DNA of 64,000 nucleotides, from positions 3,720,001 through 3,784,000 of the forward strand of contig NZ_CP107549.1 of NCBI RefSeq assembly GCF_025837155.1, in the 5' to 3' direction. The notes under the pieces are model-generated. The model was not told the DNA's origin. It saw only the letters and a program-made list of their open reading frames with translations, and did no database searches. Each line of letters starts with the position of its first letter. Position 1 is the first letter of the stretch. Shown piece after piece: positions 1-10,597 of this stretch. Origin of the DNA: Pseudomonas sp. Z8(2022). GTDB lineage: Bacteria; Pseudomonadota; Gammaproteobacteria; Pseudomonadales; Pseudomonadaceae. Made by a program: the position numbers and the translations under genes.

Positions 1-563
1 TCAAGCCACGCCATCTGATCGCCACCGTGCGCAACCGCGCGGCGCGTGCGCGCAACCTCAAGGCACGCATGGTGCGTGACAGCCTGACCGGCCTGTACAA
101 CCACACCCACACCCTGCAGCTGCTCGAGGACGCCTGCTTCCGCGCGCGCCGCGAAGAGCGACCGCTGGCCTTCGCCATGCTCGATATCGACCACTTCAAG
201 AAGGTCAACGACACCTACGGTCACCCCATGGGCGACCGGGTGATCAAGAGTCTGGCGCTGTTCCTCAAGCAACGCCTGCGCAAGACCGACCACATCGGCC
301 GTTACGGTGGCGAAGAGTTCGCCGTGGTGCTGCCGGATACCGACGAGAAATCGGCACTCAAGGTACTGGAGGAGATTCGCCAGCGTTTCGCCGAAATCCA
401 CTACCCGGCGCAGCCACAGGATCTGTCCTGCACCTTCAGCTGCGGCATTGCCATGCTGCAACCGGGGCTGGACAGCAACGCGCTGTCCAAGCGTGCCGAC
501 GAAGCGCTGTACAAGGCCAAAAATGCCGGCCGCAACCGGGTGGAGCTGTACAGCGGCGAGTGA
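1..563 (+). CDS. gcbA: GGDEF diguanylate cyclase, C-terminal part (5' end outside window)
   Basis: The reading frame is open to the left edge, so the N-terminus is missing. The visible part is a complete GGDEF domain that would make cyclic di-GMP from two GTP. The active-site motif is GGEEF, and an RKTD inhibitory I-site lies exactly five residues before it, so product feedback is expected. A basic linker rich in Arg and Ala precedes the conserved DSLTGLYNH entry of the domain. In P. aeruginosa the gene just before the dsbD-aroQ-accBC run (apart from a chemoreceptor gene not present here) is, as I recall, PA4843/gcbA, which has receiver domains in front of GGDEF. The symbol rests on that synteny and on the linker, and the receiver part cannot be seen here. 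Confidence 0.8.
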   Translation, partial: KPRHLIATVRNRAARARNLKARMVRDSLTGLYNHTHTLQLLEDACFRARREERPLAFAMLDIDHFKKVNDTYGHPMGDRVIKSLALFLKQRLRKTDHIGRYGGEEFAVVLPDTDEKSALKVLEEIRQRFAEIHYPAQPQDLSCTFSCGIAMLQPGLDSNALSKRADEALYKAKNAGRNRVELYSGE

Positions 564-780
564 TTCGCCGCTACGTCGCGAGGCGTGACGCAGCGCAGGC
601 GTTTCGCGCCTGATCGACTGCGACATGGCGGCGCATGGGCAGCTCGCCGGGAACTCGGCAAAACCGACCATCTCCAAGCGTCCGTGCATCCCCGGCGCCG
701 GACGCTCCAGTATGGTGTCGACCATGCGGCGAGGCGCTTTCCGGTATCATGCCGCTACCTTTCGCCGAGATATTCGCTCG

Positions 781-2550
781 ATGTCACTGCGCCGACTATT
801 GCTTCCTTTGCTTCTACTCTGCCTGAGCCTGCCCGCTGGCGCCGGCCTGTTCGATCAGCGCCCGCCAGCCTCGCCGCTTGGCGCACCGCTGAACAACAGC
901 AGCGATTTCCTGCCCGTACGCGAAGCCTTCAAACTGAGCCTGGTAAGCAGCGATACGCAGTCGGTGACGCTGCGCTTCGTCGCCACCGAGGGGTATTACC
1001 TCTACCGCCACCGCTTCAACTTCAGTGTCGAACCAGCCGACCTGGTGCTCGGCGAGGCGGAGCTGCCCGCCGGCCAGGCCAAGCACGACGAATTCTTCGG
1101 TGATGTCGAGGTTTACTACGGCGTGCTGGATATCCGCCTGCCGCTGGACAACCCGGACAACCGCCCGCTGCGTCTGCAGGTCGGCTACCAGGGCTGTGCC
1201 GACAAGGGCCTGTGCTATCCGCCGGAGACCGAGGCCATCGAGATCGGCGACATGCCGACAGCCAGCGGCGATACGGCGTCTGTCACGGCCAACTGGAACT
1301 GGAAGGAGCTGGCGCTGTTCTTTCTTGGCGGCCTGGCACTGACGTTCACTCCCTGCGTACTGCCGATGCTGCCGATCCTCTCCGGGGTGGTACTGCGCGG
1401 CCAGCTCGGCGGCCTGCGCAGCCTGACCCTGTCCTTGGCCTACGTTGTGTCGATGGCCTGCTGCTTCGCCATTCTCGGCACGCTGATGGGGCTGTTCGGA
1501 GCAGGTCTCAACCTGCAGGCGCGTCTGCAATCTCCATGGGTACTGGTGCCCTTCGCCGCCTTCTTCGCGGTATTCGCCCTGGCCATGTTCGGCCTGTTCG
1601 AACTGCGCATGCCACGCGCCATCAGCGAACCGCTGGATCGCCTGGCCGGCAAGACCCATGGTGGCTCGCACCTCAATGCCGCCCTGCTCGGCATTCTCTC
1701 CAGCCTGCTGGTCAGCCCCTGCGTTTCGGCACCCCTGGCCGGCGCGCTGCTTTATATCAGCGCCAGCGGCGATGCCCTGGGCGGTGGCCTGAAGCTGCTC
1801 GCGCTCGGCCTTGGCATGGGCACGCCGCTGGTGCTGTTCGCAGTCGGTGGCGGCGCGCTGCTGCCGAAAACCGGTACCTGGATGGTCACCGTACGCAACG
1901 CCTTCGGCGTGCTGCTGCTGGCCGTTTCGGTCTGGCTACTCGAGCGCGTCCTGCCGGGCAGCCTCAGCCTGGCACTCTGGGGTCTGCTCGCTGGCGGCGT
2001 GGCGGTATTTCTCGGCGCTCTGGAATTCGGCCCGAAAACGCATCGGCAGAAGCTCGGCCAGATTGCTGGCCTGGCGCTGCTGGTCTATGCCCTGGCAGCC
2101 TGGGTCGGTGCCCTGCAGGGCGCCAGCGACCCGCTCAAGCCGCTTGGCCAGTTGCAGGCCGGTGCCAGCCAGAGCAGTGCCAAAAGTGGCGCCTGGCAGA
2201 CCCTGAGCAATCCGGCCGAACTGGACGCGGCCCTGGCCGAGGCCAAAGCCGCAGGCCAGCCATTGTTGCTGGACTGGTATGCCGACTGGTGCATCAGTTG
2301 CAAGGTCATCGAGCGCGAGGTGTTCGGCAATGCCGAAGTCGGCAGCAAACTGGCCGGCTGGCGCCTGATCCGCTTCGATATCACCGAAAGCAACGCCGCC
2401 CAGCGCGCCCTGCTGGATCGCTACCAGCTGTTCGGCCCACCCGCCATCCAGCTGTTCGCCGCCGATGGTGACGAGTTGCTCGATCTGCGTGTCGTAGGTG
2501 AGGTCGATGCCACCACCTTCGCCGCCCGCCTGGAACAGGCCGGGCGCTGA
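781..2550 (+). CDS. dsbD: Thiol:disulfide interchange protein DsbD
   Basis: 589 aa. DsbD carries electrons from cytoplasmic thioredoxin across the inner membrane to periplasmic partners such as DsbC and cytochrome c maturation proteins. A signal peptide covers about residues 1-21. The periplasmic alpha domain has Cys139 and Cys145 (C-x5-C). The central eight-helix domain has Cys192 in FTPCVLP and Cys314 in SPCVSAP. The C-terminal thioredoxin-like domain has WCISC (Cys504 and Cys507). All six redox cysteines are therefore present. The ATG at 781 is chosen because a typical signal peptide begins there; the longer open frame upstream has no such signal. The gene sits before aroQ, as in other pseudomonads. 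Confidence 0.95.
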   Translation: MSLRRLLLPLLLLCLSLPAGAGLFDQRPPASPLGAPLNNSSDFLPVREAFKLSLVSSDTQSVTLRFVATEGYYLYRHRFNFSVEPADLVLGEAELPAGQAKHDEFFGDVEVYYGVLDIRLPLDNPDNRPLRLQVGYQGCADKGLCYPPETEAIEIGDMPTASGDTASVTANWNWKELALFFLGGLALTFTPCVLPMLPILSGVVLRGQLGGLRSLTLSLAYVVSMACCFAILGTLMGLFGAGLNLQARLQSPWVLVPFAAFFAVFALAMFGLFELRMPRAISEPLDRLAGKTHGGSHLNAALLGILSSLLVSPCVSAPLAGALLYISASGDALGGGLKLLALGLGMGTPLVLFAVGGGALLPKTGTWMVTVRNAFGVLLLAVSVWLLERVLPGSLSLALWGLLAGGVAVFLGALEFGPKTHRQKLGQIAGLALLVYALAAWVGALQGASDPLKPLGQLQAGASQSSAKSGAWQTLSNPAELDAALAEAKAAGQPLLLDWYADWCISCKVIEREVFGNAEVGSKLAGWRLIRFDITESNAAQRALLDRYQLFGPPAIQLFAADGDELLDLRVVGEVDATTFAARLEQAGR

Positions 2551-2599
2551 GCACCCAGTGCGGTTCGGGCAATTGTCTGGCAACGACCAAAACCAGCGC

Positions 2600-2605
2600 T
2601 ATAGT
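2600..2605 (+). promoter_or_regulatory. Possible -10 element for aroQ-accBC
   Basis: TATAGT lies about 100 bases before the aroQ ATG, in the 155-base gap after dsbD. TGGCAA stands 16 bases upstream and would be a poor -35. Motif resemblance is the only support. Confidence 0.3.
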
Positions 2606-2705
2606 CATATTTCTGCCGCAAACGCCGGGCATCGTGTCGGCTATTGCCGACATCAGGCCGGGTACGGCATAGTCCGCCGCAGCTCGAACAACAAGGAACA
2701 CGACC

Positions 2706-3152
2706 ATGGCCACCCTACTGGTGCTGCACGGCCCCAATCTGAACCTGCTGGGCACCCGCGAGCCCGACAAATACGGTGCGACCACCCTCGCCGAGATCAA
2801 TCAGGATCTGGAGCAGCGCGCCCGCGACGCAGGTCACCATCTGCTGTATCTGCAGAGCAACGCCGAGTACGAGCTGATCGATCGCATTCACGCCGCAAAG
2901 GGTGAAGGTGTCGACTTCATCCTGATCAATCCTGCCGCTTTTACCCATACAAGCGTCGCATTACGTGACGCATTGCTGGCGGTGAGCATCCCATTCATCG
3001 AAGTGCACCTGTCCAACGTGCACAAACGTGAACCCTTCCGCCATCACTCCTACTTTTCCGACGTTGCAGTAGGGGTGATCTGCGGGCTTGGCGCCAGCGG
3101 TTATCGGCTGGCCCTGGAAGCGGCACTCGAACAACTGGCCGGGCGCGCCTGA
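2706..3152 (+). CDS. aroQ: 3-dehydroquinate dehydratase, type II
   Basis: 148 aa, the usual length of the dodecameric type II enzyme. It dehydrates 3-dehydroquinate to 3-dehydroshikimate, the third step of the shikimate pathway, in the cytoplasm. The N-terminal HGPNLNLLG motif is diagnostic. The catalytic loop Tyr is in KYG, and the [10 protein letters not shown] and [18 protein letters not shown] blocks carry the catalytic His and substrate-binding residues. The ATG at 2706 follows AAGGAAC at a normal spacing. It precedes accB by 50 bases in the same direction, the conserved aroQ-accB-accC order in gammaproteobacteria. Confidence 0.97.
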   Translation: MATLLVLHGPNLNLLGTREPDKYGATTLAEINQDLEQRARDAGHHLLYLQSNAEYELIDRIHAAKGEGVDFILINPAAFTHTSVALRDALLAVSIPFIEVHLSNVHKREPFRHHSYFSDVAVGVICGLGASGYRLALEAALEQLAGRA

Positions 3153-3202
3153 CGCGTTGCCTGGAAGACAAGTCCTACCTCACCTCTGGGAGTTGACCAT
3201 TC

Positions 3203-3667
3203 ATGGATATCCGTAAAGTCAAGAAACTGATCGAGCTGCTGGAAGAGTCCGGTATCGACGAGCTGGAGATCAAAGAGGGCGAAGAGTCCGTCCGCATCAG
3301 CCGTCACAGCAAGCAGCCGGCCTACGCCGCCCAGCCGGTCTACGCCCCGGCACCGGCTCCGGTAGCTGCACCAGCTGCCGCCGCAGCAGCCCCGAGCGCT
3401 GAAGCCGCCCCGGCCGCAGCACCGAAACTGAACGGTACCGTGGCTCGTTCGCCGATGGTCGGCACCTTTTACCGCGCTGCTTCGCCGACCTCGCCCAACT
3501 TCGTCGAAGTCGGTCAGACCGTGAAGAAAGGCGACATCCTTTGCATCGTCGAAGCGATGAAGATGATGAACCACATCGAAGCCGAAGCCAGCGGTGTGAT
3601 CGAATCCATTCTGGTGGAAAACGGCCAGCCGGTTGAGTACGACCAACCCCTGTTCACCATCGTTTGA
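3203..3667 (+). CDS. accB: Biotin carboxyl carrier protein of acetyl-CoA carboxylase
   Basis: 154 aa. AccB carries biotin between the biotin carboxylase and carboxyltransferase halves of acetyl-CoA carboxylase, the first committed step of fatty acid synthesis. An N-terminal helix region (about residues 1-40) is followed by an Ala/Pro-rich flexible linker (about 45-78) and the biotinyl domain. Lys120 in EAMKMMN is the biotinylation site. A GGGAGTTGACC stretch ahead of the ATG serves as ribosome binding site. accC starts 17 bases after the stop, so the two are co-transcribed. Confidence 0.97.
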   Translation: MDIRKVKKLIELLEESGIDELEIKEGEESVRISRHSKQPAYAAQPVYAPAPAPVAAPAAAAAAPSAEAAPAAAPKLNGTVARSPMVGTFYRAASPTSPNFVEVGQTVKKGDILCIVEAMKMMNHIEAEASGVIESILVENGQPVEYDQPLFTIV

Positions 3668-3684
3668 TGCACGGGGAGCCTGCA

Positions 3685-5040
3685 ATGCAGAAGCTGGAAA
3701 AAGTCCTTATCGCCAACCGTGGCGAAATTGCCCTGCGTATCCTGCGCGCCTGCAAGGAGCTGGGCATCAAGACGGTGGCCGTGCACTCCACCGCCGACCG
3801 CGAACTGATGCACCTGGGCCTGGCCGACGAGTCCGTCTGCATTGGTCCGGCAGCTGGTGCGCAGTCCTACCTGAACATCCCGGCGATCATCAGTGCAGCT
3901 GAGCTGACCGGCGCCACGGGTATCCACCCGGGTTACGGCTTCCTCGCCGAGAACGCCGACTTCGCCGAACAGGTGGAGAAGTCCGGTTTCGCCTTCATCG
4001 GCCCGAAAGCTGACACCATCCGCCTGATGGGCGACAAGGTGTCGGCCAAGGAAGCCATGATCAAATCCGGCGTACCGGTGGTTCCCGGTTCCGACGGCCC
4101 GCTGCCGGAAGACGAGGAAGAAGCCCTGCGCATCGCCCGTGAAGTGGGCTACCCGGTGATCATCAAGGCCGCTGGCGGCGGTGGTGGCCGCGGCATGCGC
4201 GTGGTGCACAAGGAAGAAGACCTGATCAAGTCGGCCAAGCTGACCCGTACCGAAGCCGGTGCCGCGTTCGGCAACCCGATGGTCTACCTGGAAAAATTCC
4301 TCGGCAATCCGCGCCACGTGGAAGTCCAGGTGCTGTCCGACGGCCAGGGCAACGCCATTCACCTGTATGACCGCGACTGCTCACTGCAGCGTCGCCACCA
4401 GAAGGTGATCGAGGAAGCTCCTGCCCCGCAGATCGACGAAAAGGCCCGCGCCGAAGTGCTCAAGCGCTGCGTCGATGCCTGCATCGAGATCGGCTACCGT
4501 GGCGCCGGCACCTTCGAGTTCCTCTATGAAGACGGTCGTTTCTACTTCATCGAAATGAACACCCGCGTTCAGGTGGAGCACCCGGTTACCGAAATGGTCA
4601 CCGGCATCGACATCGTCAAGGAGATGCTCAGCATCGCGGCCGGCAACAAGCTGTCGATCAAGCAGGAAGACGTGAAGATCCTCGGTCACTCGGTCGAGTG
4701 CCGGATCAACGCCGAAGACCCGGACAACTTCATGCCCAGCCCCGGCAAGGTCAAGCACTTCCATGCTCCGGGCGGCAATGGCGTTCGCGTCGACTCGCAC
4801 CTGTACAGTGGCTACAGCGTGCCGCCGCACTACGACTCGCTGATCGGCAAGCTGATCACCTTCGGCAAGGACCGTGACGAAGCCATGGCGCGCATGCGCA
4901 ATGCCCTGGACGAAATCGTGGTCGACGGCATCAAGACCAACGTGCCGCTGCACCGCGACCTGACCCGTGACAAGGGTTTCGTCAAAGGTGGCGTGAACAT
5001 CCACTACCTGGAAAAGAAACTGGGTATGGACAAGCACTGA
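3685..5040 (+). CDS. accC: Biotin carboxylase subunit of acetyl-CoA carboxylase
   Basis: 451 aa, close to the usual family length. AccC uses ATP and bicarbonate to carboxylate the biotin on AccB. It is an ATP-grasp enzyme: N-terminal [12 protein letters not shown], the glycine-rich loop [14 protein letters not shown], and the metal and bicarbonate-binding [14 protein letters not shown] block are all intact. The frame is open from a TTG upstream, but the ATG at 3685 is preferred because it follows GGGGAGCC and begins the conserved [14 protein letters not shown] sequence. A strong terminator follows. Confidence 0.97.
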   Translation: MQKLEKVLIANRGEIALRILRACKELGIKTVAVHSTADRELMHLGLADESVCIGPAAGAQSYLNIPAIISAAELTGATGIHPGYGFLAENADFAEQVEKSGFAFIGPKADTIRLMGDKVSAKEAMIKSGVPVVPGSDGPLPEDEEEALRIAREVGYPVIIKAAGGGGGRGMRVVHKEEDLIKSAKLTRTEAGAAFGNPMVYLEKFLGNPRHVEVQVLSDGQGNAIHLYDRDCSLQRRHQKVIEEAPAPQIDEKARAEVLKRCVDACIEIGYRGAGTFEFLYEDGRFYFIEMNTRVQVEHPVTEMVTGIDIVKEMLSIAAGNKLSIKQEDVKILGHSVECRINAEDPDNFMPSPGKVKHFHAPGGNGVRVDSHLYSGYSVPPHYDSLIGKLITFGKDRDEAMARMRNALDEIVVDGIKTNVPLHRDLTRDKGFVKGGVNIHYLEKKLGMDKH

Positions 5041-5057
5041 GTCCGGACTCGCTGCAT

Positions 5058-5093
5058 GACAGGGGCTGCCTTCGGGCGGCCCCTGTCGTTTCG
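5058..5093 (+). terminator. Rho-independent terminator after accC
   Basis: A 13-bp stem (one G-T pair) pairs GACAGGGGCTGCC (5058-5070) with 5075-5087 around a TTCG tetraloop, followed by GTTTCGG. It lies 17 bases past the accC stop. Confidence 0.85.
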
Positions 5094-5167
5094 GCGGCCG
5101 AACTGGCAAGCCGCCCGCCCCTTCAAGTAAGCTGCGCGGCCAATGCGCGCCCTTCATGAGGTATTCC

Positions 5168-6046
5168 ATGCCCTGGTTACAAGTCCGTCTCGCCATCACT
5201 CCCGAACAGGCGGAAACCTACGAGGACGCCCTGCTGGAAGTAGGCGCCGTATCGGTGACCTTCATGGATGCCGAAGATCAGCCGATCTTCGAGCCGGACC
5301 TGGGCACCACTCCACTGTGGACGCATACCCATCTGCTCGCCCTGTTCGAAGCCGACACCGACGAAACCGCGCTGATCGCTCACCTGCAACTGCTGTGTGG
5401 CGGCACTCTGCCGGAGCATCACGTCGAGCGCATCGAGGATCAGGACTGGGAGCGCAGCTGGATGGACAACTTCCAGCCAATGCGCTTCGGCCAGCGCCTG
5501 TGGATCGTGCCGAGCTGGCACGCCGCACCGGAGCCGGACGCGGTGAACCTGCTGCTCGATCCGGGCCTGGCCTTCGGCACCGGCACCCATCCGACCACCG
5601 CACTGTGCCTGGAATGGCTCGACGGCCAGACGCTGGATAACTGCAGCGTGCTCGACTTCGGTTGCGGCTCGGGCATCCTCGCCATCGCAGCCCTGCTGCT
5701 CGGCGCACCGCAGGCGGTGGGCACCGATATCGACCCGCAAGCCCTGGAAGCTTCGCGCGACAATGCCTCGCGCAATGGCATCGACCCGGCGCGCTTCCCG
5801 GTTTACCTGCCCGCCGACCTGCCGCAACAGCCGGCAGACGTGGTGGTCGCCAACATCCTCGCCGGCCCGCTGGTTTCCCTGGCACCTCAGATCACTGCAC
5901 TGGTCAAAGCCGGTGGACGCCTGGCACTGTCGGGCATCCTCGCCGAGCAGGCCGACGAAGTCCGTGCCGCCTATGCCGGCGCCTTCGACCTCGACCCGAC
6001 GGCGACCAAGGACGGCTGGGTACGCATCAGCGGCGTCAAGCGCTGA
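5168..6046 (+). CDS. prmA: Ribosomal protein L11 methyltransferase
   Basis: 292 aa. PrmA trimethylates ribosomal protein L11 using S-adenosylmethionine. The N-terminal substrate-recognition domain begins [10 protein letters not shown] and contains the conserved [14 protein letters not shown] stretch. The catalytic Rossmann domain has [16 protein letters not shown], the SAM-binding loop [15 protein letters not shown] and the NILAGPL motif typical of PrmA. An ATG twelve bases upstream is in frame, but 5168 matches the family start. It stands alone after the accC terminator. Confidence 0.95.
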   Translation: MPWLQVRLAITPEQAETYEDALLEVGAVSVTFMDAEDQPIFEPDLGTTPLWTHTHLLALFEADTDETALIAHLQLLCGGTLPEHHVERIEDQDWERSWMDNFQPMRFGQRLWIVPSWHAAPEPDAVNLLLDPGLAFGTGTHPTTALCLEWLDGQTLDNCSVLDFGCGSGILAIAALLLGAPQAVGTDIDPQALEASRDNASRNGIDPARFPVYLPADLPQQPADVVVANILAGPLVSLAPQITALVKAGGRLALSGILAEQADEVRAAYAGAFDLDPTATKDGWVRISGVKR

Positions 6047-6099
6047 TGCGCGCTCAGTCGTTGCGTTAGACTAGCTGCTTGGATTTTCCGGACCCGCGC

Positions 6100-7374
6100 A
6101 TGAGCGAAAGCCACGTCACCCAGTGCCCCCATTGCCGCACCAGCTTCCGCGTCAGCCAGGCGCAGCTGGGTGCTGCCCATGGCGTAGTGCGCTGTGGTGC
6201 CTGCCTGCATGTGTTCAACGCCGCCGAACAGTTGTTCGGCCCCCGCGCGCCGGCACCAGCACCGACGCCGGCCAACACGGCAAGCACTGCGCCCGACAAG
6301 CTTCAATCCGGCAGCGATATCAAGGCGCCGGCCAAGAAGCCGCTCGACGACACCCTGTGGATCCACGACGACCTCGACCTCGACAGCCTCGATCTGGACG
6401 AAGAGCTGGCCAGGCTGGAAGAGCAGGAACAGCAGCTGTCGCAACAGTTCCTCGCCCTGGAACAAACGCCGCCTTACACCGGGAACTTCGACGCCGGCGC
6501 CGACGAACAAGAAGCGGCGCATGACGAGGCCTGGGCCGAAGCCCTGCTGCGCGACGAGCCATTGAAACGCGAGCGCAGCAGTTTCGAACTGCAGCCGACC
6601 GAGAAGCAGCCGGACCCGCTGGCTGCACCGGAGCCGAAAGCAGCCAGCACGTTCAACGCGCCGGCCGTTGCCCGCAAGCCTTCGATCACCGACGAGCTCG
6701 ACGAGACCGATGAGCCGCGCCTGGGCGACCTCGATAACGAGCCGGGGGAACCCGCCCCCCTGAACGACGGCCTGCACGACGACCGTGAAGAACCCAGAGT
6801 GGCACGCAACGAGCCGGGCCTGCGCGAGGAGCGTCTGTTCGAACTGGACGACGAGCCCCTGCAGCTCGACTGGCGCCAGCCACAGGGCATTGCCTGGGGG
6901 CGCGTGTTCGGCTGGAGCTTGCTCAATCTGCTGGCGGCCGGCGGCCTGCTGGCCCAGTACGTAACCTACAACTTCGACGAGCTGGCGCGCCAGGATCGCT
7001 ATCGCCCCTGGTTCGAGCAACTGTGCCCGAGCATTGGCTGCAGCCTGCCGTCGAAAGTCGACATCGGCCAGATTCGCAGCAGCAACCTGGTGGTGCGCAG
7101 CCATCCGGAGTTCTCCGGCGCGCTGATCGTCGATGCCATCCTCTATAACCGCGCCCCCTTCGCCCAACCCTTCCCGCTGCTGGAGATGCGCTTCACCGAC
7201 CTCGGCGGCCAACTGGTCGCCAGCCGTCGCTTCAAACCCAGCGAGTACCTTGCCGGCGAACTGGCCGGGCAGAGCGAAATGCCGCCGCAAACGCCGATTC
7301 ACATCTCCCTGGATATCCTCGATCCAGGTACCCGCGCGGTCAATTACAGCCTCAGCTTCCACTCGCCCGAATAG
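6100..7374 (+). CDS. Zinc-ribbon and DUF3426 domain membrane protein
   Basis: 424 aa; function unknown. The N-terminus is an MJ0042-type zinc ribbon with two Cys pairs, CPHC (near residue 10) and CGAC (near residue 33), a form often placed before a DUF3426 region. A long, very acidic, low-complexity middle (about residues 50-260, rich in Asp, Glu, Pro and Ala) looks disordered. One transmembrane segment follows (about 270-290, VFGWSLLNLLAAGGLLAQYV). The C-terminal DUF3426 domain (about 300-424) would then face the periplasm. The topology implies a cytoplasmic zinc finger linked to a periplasmic sensor or scaffold. It sits between prmA and dusB, as in other pseudomonads. Confidence 0.85.
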   Translation: MSESHVTQCPHCRTSFRVSQAQLGAAHGVVRCGACLHVFNAAEQLFGPRAPAPAPTPANTASTAPDKLQSGSDIKAPAKKPLDDTLWIHDDLDLDSLDLDEELARLEEQEQQLSQQFLALEQTPPYTGNFDAGADEQEAAHDEAWAEALLRDEPLKRERSSFELQPTEKQPDPLAAPEPKAASTFNAPAVARKPSITDELDETDEPRLGDLDNEPGEPAPLNDGLHDDREEPRVARNEPGLREERLFELDDEPLQLDWRQPQGIAWGRVFGWSLLNLLAAGGLLAQYVTYNFDELARQDRYRPWFEQLCPSIGCSLPSKVDIGQIRSSNLVVRSHPEFSGALIVDAILYNRAPFAQPFPLLEMRFTDLGGQLVASRRFKPSEYLAGELAGQSEMPPQTPIHISLDILDPGTRAVNYSLSFHSPE

Positions 7375-7463
7375 CCTGAAGACGGCGCGACCGGTGGCCG
7401 CAGGCCACTCATCTAACTGCTGGCAATAAGCCCATAGCTGTTCAGAATTTGTTCAAAACGACC

Positions 7464-7492
7464 TTTATCCGGTCATCCAGAGCGGGTATCAT
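7464..7492 (+). promoter_or_regulatory. Possible promoter of the dusB-fis operon
   Basis: TTTATC (7464-7469) and TATCAT (7487-7492) are 17 bases apart, about 110 bases before dusB in a 228-base gap. The -35 match is poor, so this is only a candidate. Confidence 0.3.
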
Positions 7493-7602
7493 GCCCACCC
7501 TTTTGCGAGCACCGCCCCACCATCGTTTCCCTCGAGGACACAGTGGAGGGCAGGTGTTGATCGCTTACAGTCTCAACTGCGAACCAACAAGCAGGGACGC
7601 CC

Positions 7603-8601
7603 ATGTCGGCCCCACGTATTGGCCCCTACACATTGCCCAATCGGTTGATCCTGGCCCCCATGGCCGGCGTCACCGATCGCCCGTTCCGCCAGCTGTGCCG
7701 TCGCCTCGGCGCCGGGCTGGTGGTGTCGGAGATGGTCACCAGCGATGTGCGCCTGTGGAACAGCCGTAAATCCAGCCTGCGCCTGCTTCACGCCGGGGAT
7801 CCCGAGCCGCGCTCGGTACAGATCGCCGGTGGCGATCCGCAGATGATGGCCGACGCAGCGCGCAAGAACGTCGAACTCGGCGCGCAGATCATCGACATCA
7901 ACATGGGCTGCCCGGCAAAGAAGGTCTGCAACAAGGCCGCCGGCTCCGCCCTGCTGCGTGACGAGCCACTGGTACGCGAGATCCTCGATGCGGTGGTCGG
8001 TGCCGTGGACGTACCGGTCACCCTGAAGATCCGCACCGGCTGGGACCGGCAGAACAGGAACGGCATAACCGTAGCGAAAATCGCCGAAGATGCCGGCATC
8101 GCTGCACTGTCCGTACACGGGCGCACCCGTGCCGACCTGTACACCGGCGAAGCCGAGTACGAGACCATTGCCGCCATCAAGCAAGCGGTATCGATTCCGG
8201 TGTTCGCCAACGGCGACATCGACTCCCCACAAAAAGCCAAGGCCGTGCTCGACGCCACCGGCGCCGACGCCTTGCTGATCGGCCGTGCCGCTCAGGGCCG
8301 GCCATGGATCTTCCGTGAAATCGAGCACTACCTGCGTACCGGAGAAACCCTGCCGACACCAAGCCTGCTCGAAGTGGAACGCATCCTGCTGGAACATCTT
8401 GCCGCATTGCACGCCTTCTATGGCGAACTGATGGGTGTACGTATCGCCCGCAAGCATGTCGGCTGGTATCTGGCAACCCTGCCGGGCGCCAGGGAGTTTC
8501 GCGCCCAGTTCAACCGTCTGGACAGTACGGACGCACAGTGCGCCCACGTTCGCGCGTTCTTTCGCGAACGGCACGAAGAAGGAACAGAGGTGGCCGCATG
8601 A
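7603..8601 (+). CDS. dusB: tRNA-dihydrouridine synthase B
   Basis: 332 aa. An FMN-dependent enzyme that reduces specific uridines in the tRNA D-loop to dihydrouridine. The N-terminal TIM-barrel starts with [18 protein letters not shown]. The catalytic Cys lies in [19 protein letters not shown], and SVHGRTR plus ANGDI and [11 protein letters not shown] form the FMN-phosphate site. The final ATGA overlaps the first codon of fis, the classic dusB-fis arrangement, in which fis translation is coupled to dusB. Confidence 0.96.
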   Translation: MSAPRIGPYTLPNRLILAPMAGVTDRPFRQLCRRLGAGLVVSEMVTSDVRLWNSRKSSLRLLHAGDPEPRSVQIAGGDPQMMADAARKNVELGAQIIDINMGCPAKKVCNKAAGSALLRDEPLVREILDAVVGAVDVPVTLKIRTGWDRQNRNGITVAKIAEDAGIAALSVHGRTRADLYTGEAEYETIAAIKQAVSIPVFANGDIDSPQKAKAVLDATGADALLIGRAAQGRPWIFREIEHYLRTGETLPTPSLLEVERILLEHLAALHAFYGELMGVRIARKHVGWYLATLPGAREFRAQFNRLDSTDAQCAHVRAFFRERHEEGTEVAA

Positions 8602-8918
8602 CGTTGATGACAGAGACCCTAGTGAGTGGAATTGCACCCGTGAGTGACAACACCAGCCTTAAACAGCACCTGAACACGCCGAGCGAAGAGGGCCAGACCC
8701 TACGCGGCGCCGTAGAGAAGGCGCTGCACAACTATTTCGCCCATCTCGAGGGCGCGGACGTCACCGACGTGTACAACCTGGTGCTCACCGAAGTCGAAGC
8801 ACCGTTGCTGGAAACCGTCATGAACCACGTGAAAGGTAACCAGACCAAGGCGTCCGAGCTGCTCGGCCTCAACCGCGGCACGCTGCGCAAGAAGCTCAAG
8901 CAGTACGACCTGCTGTAA
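8598..8918 (+). CDS. fis: DNA-binding protein Fis
   Basis: 106 aa. Fis is a nucleoid protein and global regulator that bends DNA as a homodimer. The C-terminal helix-turn-helix is nearly identical to that of E. coli Fis ([23 protein letters not shown]). The dimerisation helices ([11 protein letters not shown]...[15 protein letters not shown]) precede it. The first ATG overlaps the dusB stop; a second in-frame ATG follows three codons later, so the exact start is open by a few residues. Confidence 0.96.
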   Translation: MTLMTETLVSGIAPVSDNTSLKQHLNTPSEEGQTLRGAVEKALHNYFAHLEGADVTDVYNLVLTEVEAPLLETVMNHVKGNQTKASELLGLNRGTLRKKLKQYDLL

Positions 8919-8931
8919 GCGAATCCCCCGG

Positions 8932-8958
8932 AAAGGGCGGCCCGGTGCCGCCCTTTTT
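8932..8958 (+). terminator. Rho-independent terminator after fis
   Basis: AAAGGGCGGC (8932-8941) pairs perfectly with GCCGCCCTTT (8947-8956) around a five-base loop, and the run continues TTTTTC. It lies 13 bases past the fis stop and 31 bases before purH. Confidence 0.9.
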
Positions 8959-8989
8959 CACTGATATACCTGTTCCAATGGACCCTACC

Positions 8990-10597
8990 ATGACCGACCA
9001 GACCACCCGCCTCCCCGTCCGCCGCGCCCTGATCAGCGTTTCCGACAAGACCGGCATCCTCGACTTCGCTCGCGAACTGGCTGCACTCGGTGTCGAGATC
9101 CTCTCCACCGGGGGCACCTACAAGCTGCTCAAGGACAACGGCGTGGCCGCGGTCGAAGTCGCCGACTACACCGGTTTCCCGGAAATGATGGACGGCCGCG
9201 TCAAGACTCTGCACCCGAAGATCCACGGCGGCATCCTCGGCCGTCGCGCACTGGACGGCGCGATCATGGACGAGCACGGCATCAAGCCGATCGACCTGGT
9301 AGCGGTCAACCTGTACCCCTTCGAAGCCACCGTGGCCAAGCCTGACTGCGACCTGGCCGACGCCATCGAGAACATCGACATCGGCGGCCCGACCATGGTC
9401 CGCAGCGCGGCGAAGAACCATAAGGACGTCGCTATCGTGGTCAACACCGGCGACTACGCCAGTATCGTCGAGAGCCTGAAAGCCGGCGGTCTGACCTACG
9501 CCCAGCGCTTCGACCTGGCGCTCAAGGCGTTCGAGCACACTGCCGCCTACGACGGCATGATCGCCAACTACCTGGGCACCATCGACCAGGCGCGCGACAC
9601 CCTGAGCACCGAAGATCGCGGCGCCTTCCCGCGCACCTTCAACAGCCAGTTCATCAAGGCGCAGGAAATGCGCTACGGCGAAAACCCGCACCAGAGCGCA
9701 GCCTTCTATGTCGAAGCGAAGAAGGGTGAAGCCAGCGTTTCCACCGCCGTGCAACTGCAGGGCAAGGAGCTGTCGTTCAACAACGTGGCCGACACCGATG
9801 CCGCGCTGGAGTGCGTGAAGAGCTTCGTCAAGCCGGCCTGCGTCATCGTCAAGCACGCCAACCCGTGCGGCGTGGCCGTGGTTCCGGAAGACGAAGGCGG
9901 CATCCGCAAGGCCTACGATCTCGCCTACGCCACCGATACCGAATCCGCCTTCGGCGGCATCATCGCCTTCAACCGCGAGCTGGATGGTGAAACCGCCAAG
10001 GCCATCGTCGACCGTCAGTTCGTCGAAGTGATCATCGCCCCGAAAATCAGCGCCGCCGCCCGCGAAGTGGTAGCCGCCAAGGCCAATGTGCGCCTGCTCG
10101 AGTGCGGCGAATGGCCAGCCGAGCGCGCAGCCGGCTGGGACTTCAAGCGCGTCAACGGTGGCCTGCTGGTACAGAGCCGCGATATCGGCATGATCACCGC
10201 CGACGACCTGAAGATCGTCACCCAGCGCGCACCGAGCGAGCAGGAAATCCATGACCTGATCTTCGCCTGGAAAGTGGCCAAGTTCGTCAAATCCAACGCC
10301 ATTGTCTACGCCAAGAACCGTCAGACCGTCGGTGTCGGCGCCGGCCAGATGAGCCGCGTCAACTCCGCGCGCATCGCCGCCATCAAGGCCGAGCACGCTG
10401 GTCTGCAGGTGCAGGGCGCGGTGATGGCCTCCGATGCCTTCTTCCCGTTCCGCGACGGTATCGACAACGCCGCCAAGGCCGGTATCACCGCGGTGATCCA
10501 GCCGGGCGGTTCGATGCGCGACCAGGAAGTGATCGCGGCAGCCGATGAAGCCGGGATTGCCATGGTGTTCACCGGCATGCGCCACTTTAGGCATTAA
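8990..10597 (+). CDS. purH: Bifunctional AICAR formyltransferase / IMP cyclohydrolase
   Basis: 535 aa, the usual size. PurH performs the last two steps of purine synthesis, formylation of AICAR and ring closure to IMP. The N-terminal cyclohydrolase domain (about residues 1-200) opens with [20 protein letters not shown] and has the STGGTYKLL and [13 protein letters not shown] motifs. The C-terminal transformylase domain has [13 protein letters not shown], the catalytic KHANPCG and the [12 protein letters not shown] block. The ATG at 8990 matches the family start; the frame also extends a little upstream. purD follows after 248 bases. Confidence 0.97.
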   Translation: MTDQTTRLPVRRALISVSDKTGILDFARELAALGVEILSTGGTYKLLKDNGVAAVEVADYTGFPEMMDGRVKTLHPKIHGGILGRRALDGAIMDEHGIKPIDLVAVNLYPFEATVAKPDCDLADAIENIDIGGPTMVRSAAKNHKDVAIVVNTGDYASIVESLKAGGLTYAQRFDLALKAFEHTAAYDGMIANYLGTIDQARDTLSTEDRGAFPRTFNSQFIKAQEMRYGENPHQSAAFYVEAKKGEASVSTAVQLQGKELSFNNVADTDAALECVKSFVKPACVIVKHANPCGVAVVPEDEGGIRKAYDLAYATDTESAFGGIIAFNRELDGETAKAIVDRQFVEVIIAPKISAAAREVVAAKANVRLLECGEWPAERAAGWDFKRVNGGLLVQSRDIGMITADDLKIVTQRAPSEQEIHDLIFAWKVAKFVKSNAIVYAKNRQTVGVGAGQMSRVNSARIAAIKAEHAGLQVQGAVMASDAFFPFRDGIDNAAKAGITAVIQPGGSMRDQEVIAAADEAGIAMVFTGMRHFRH

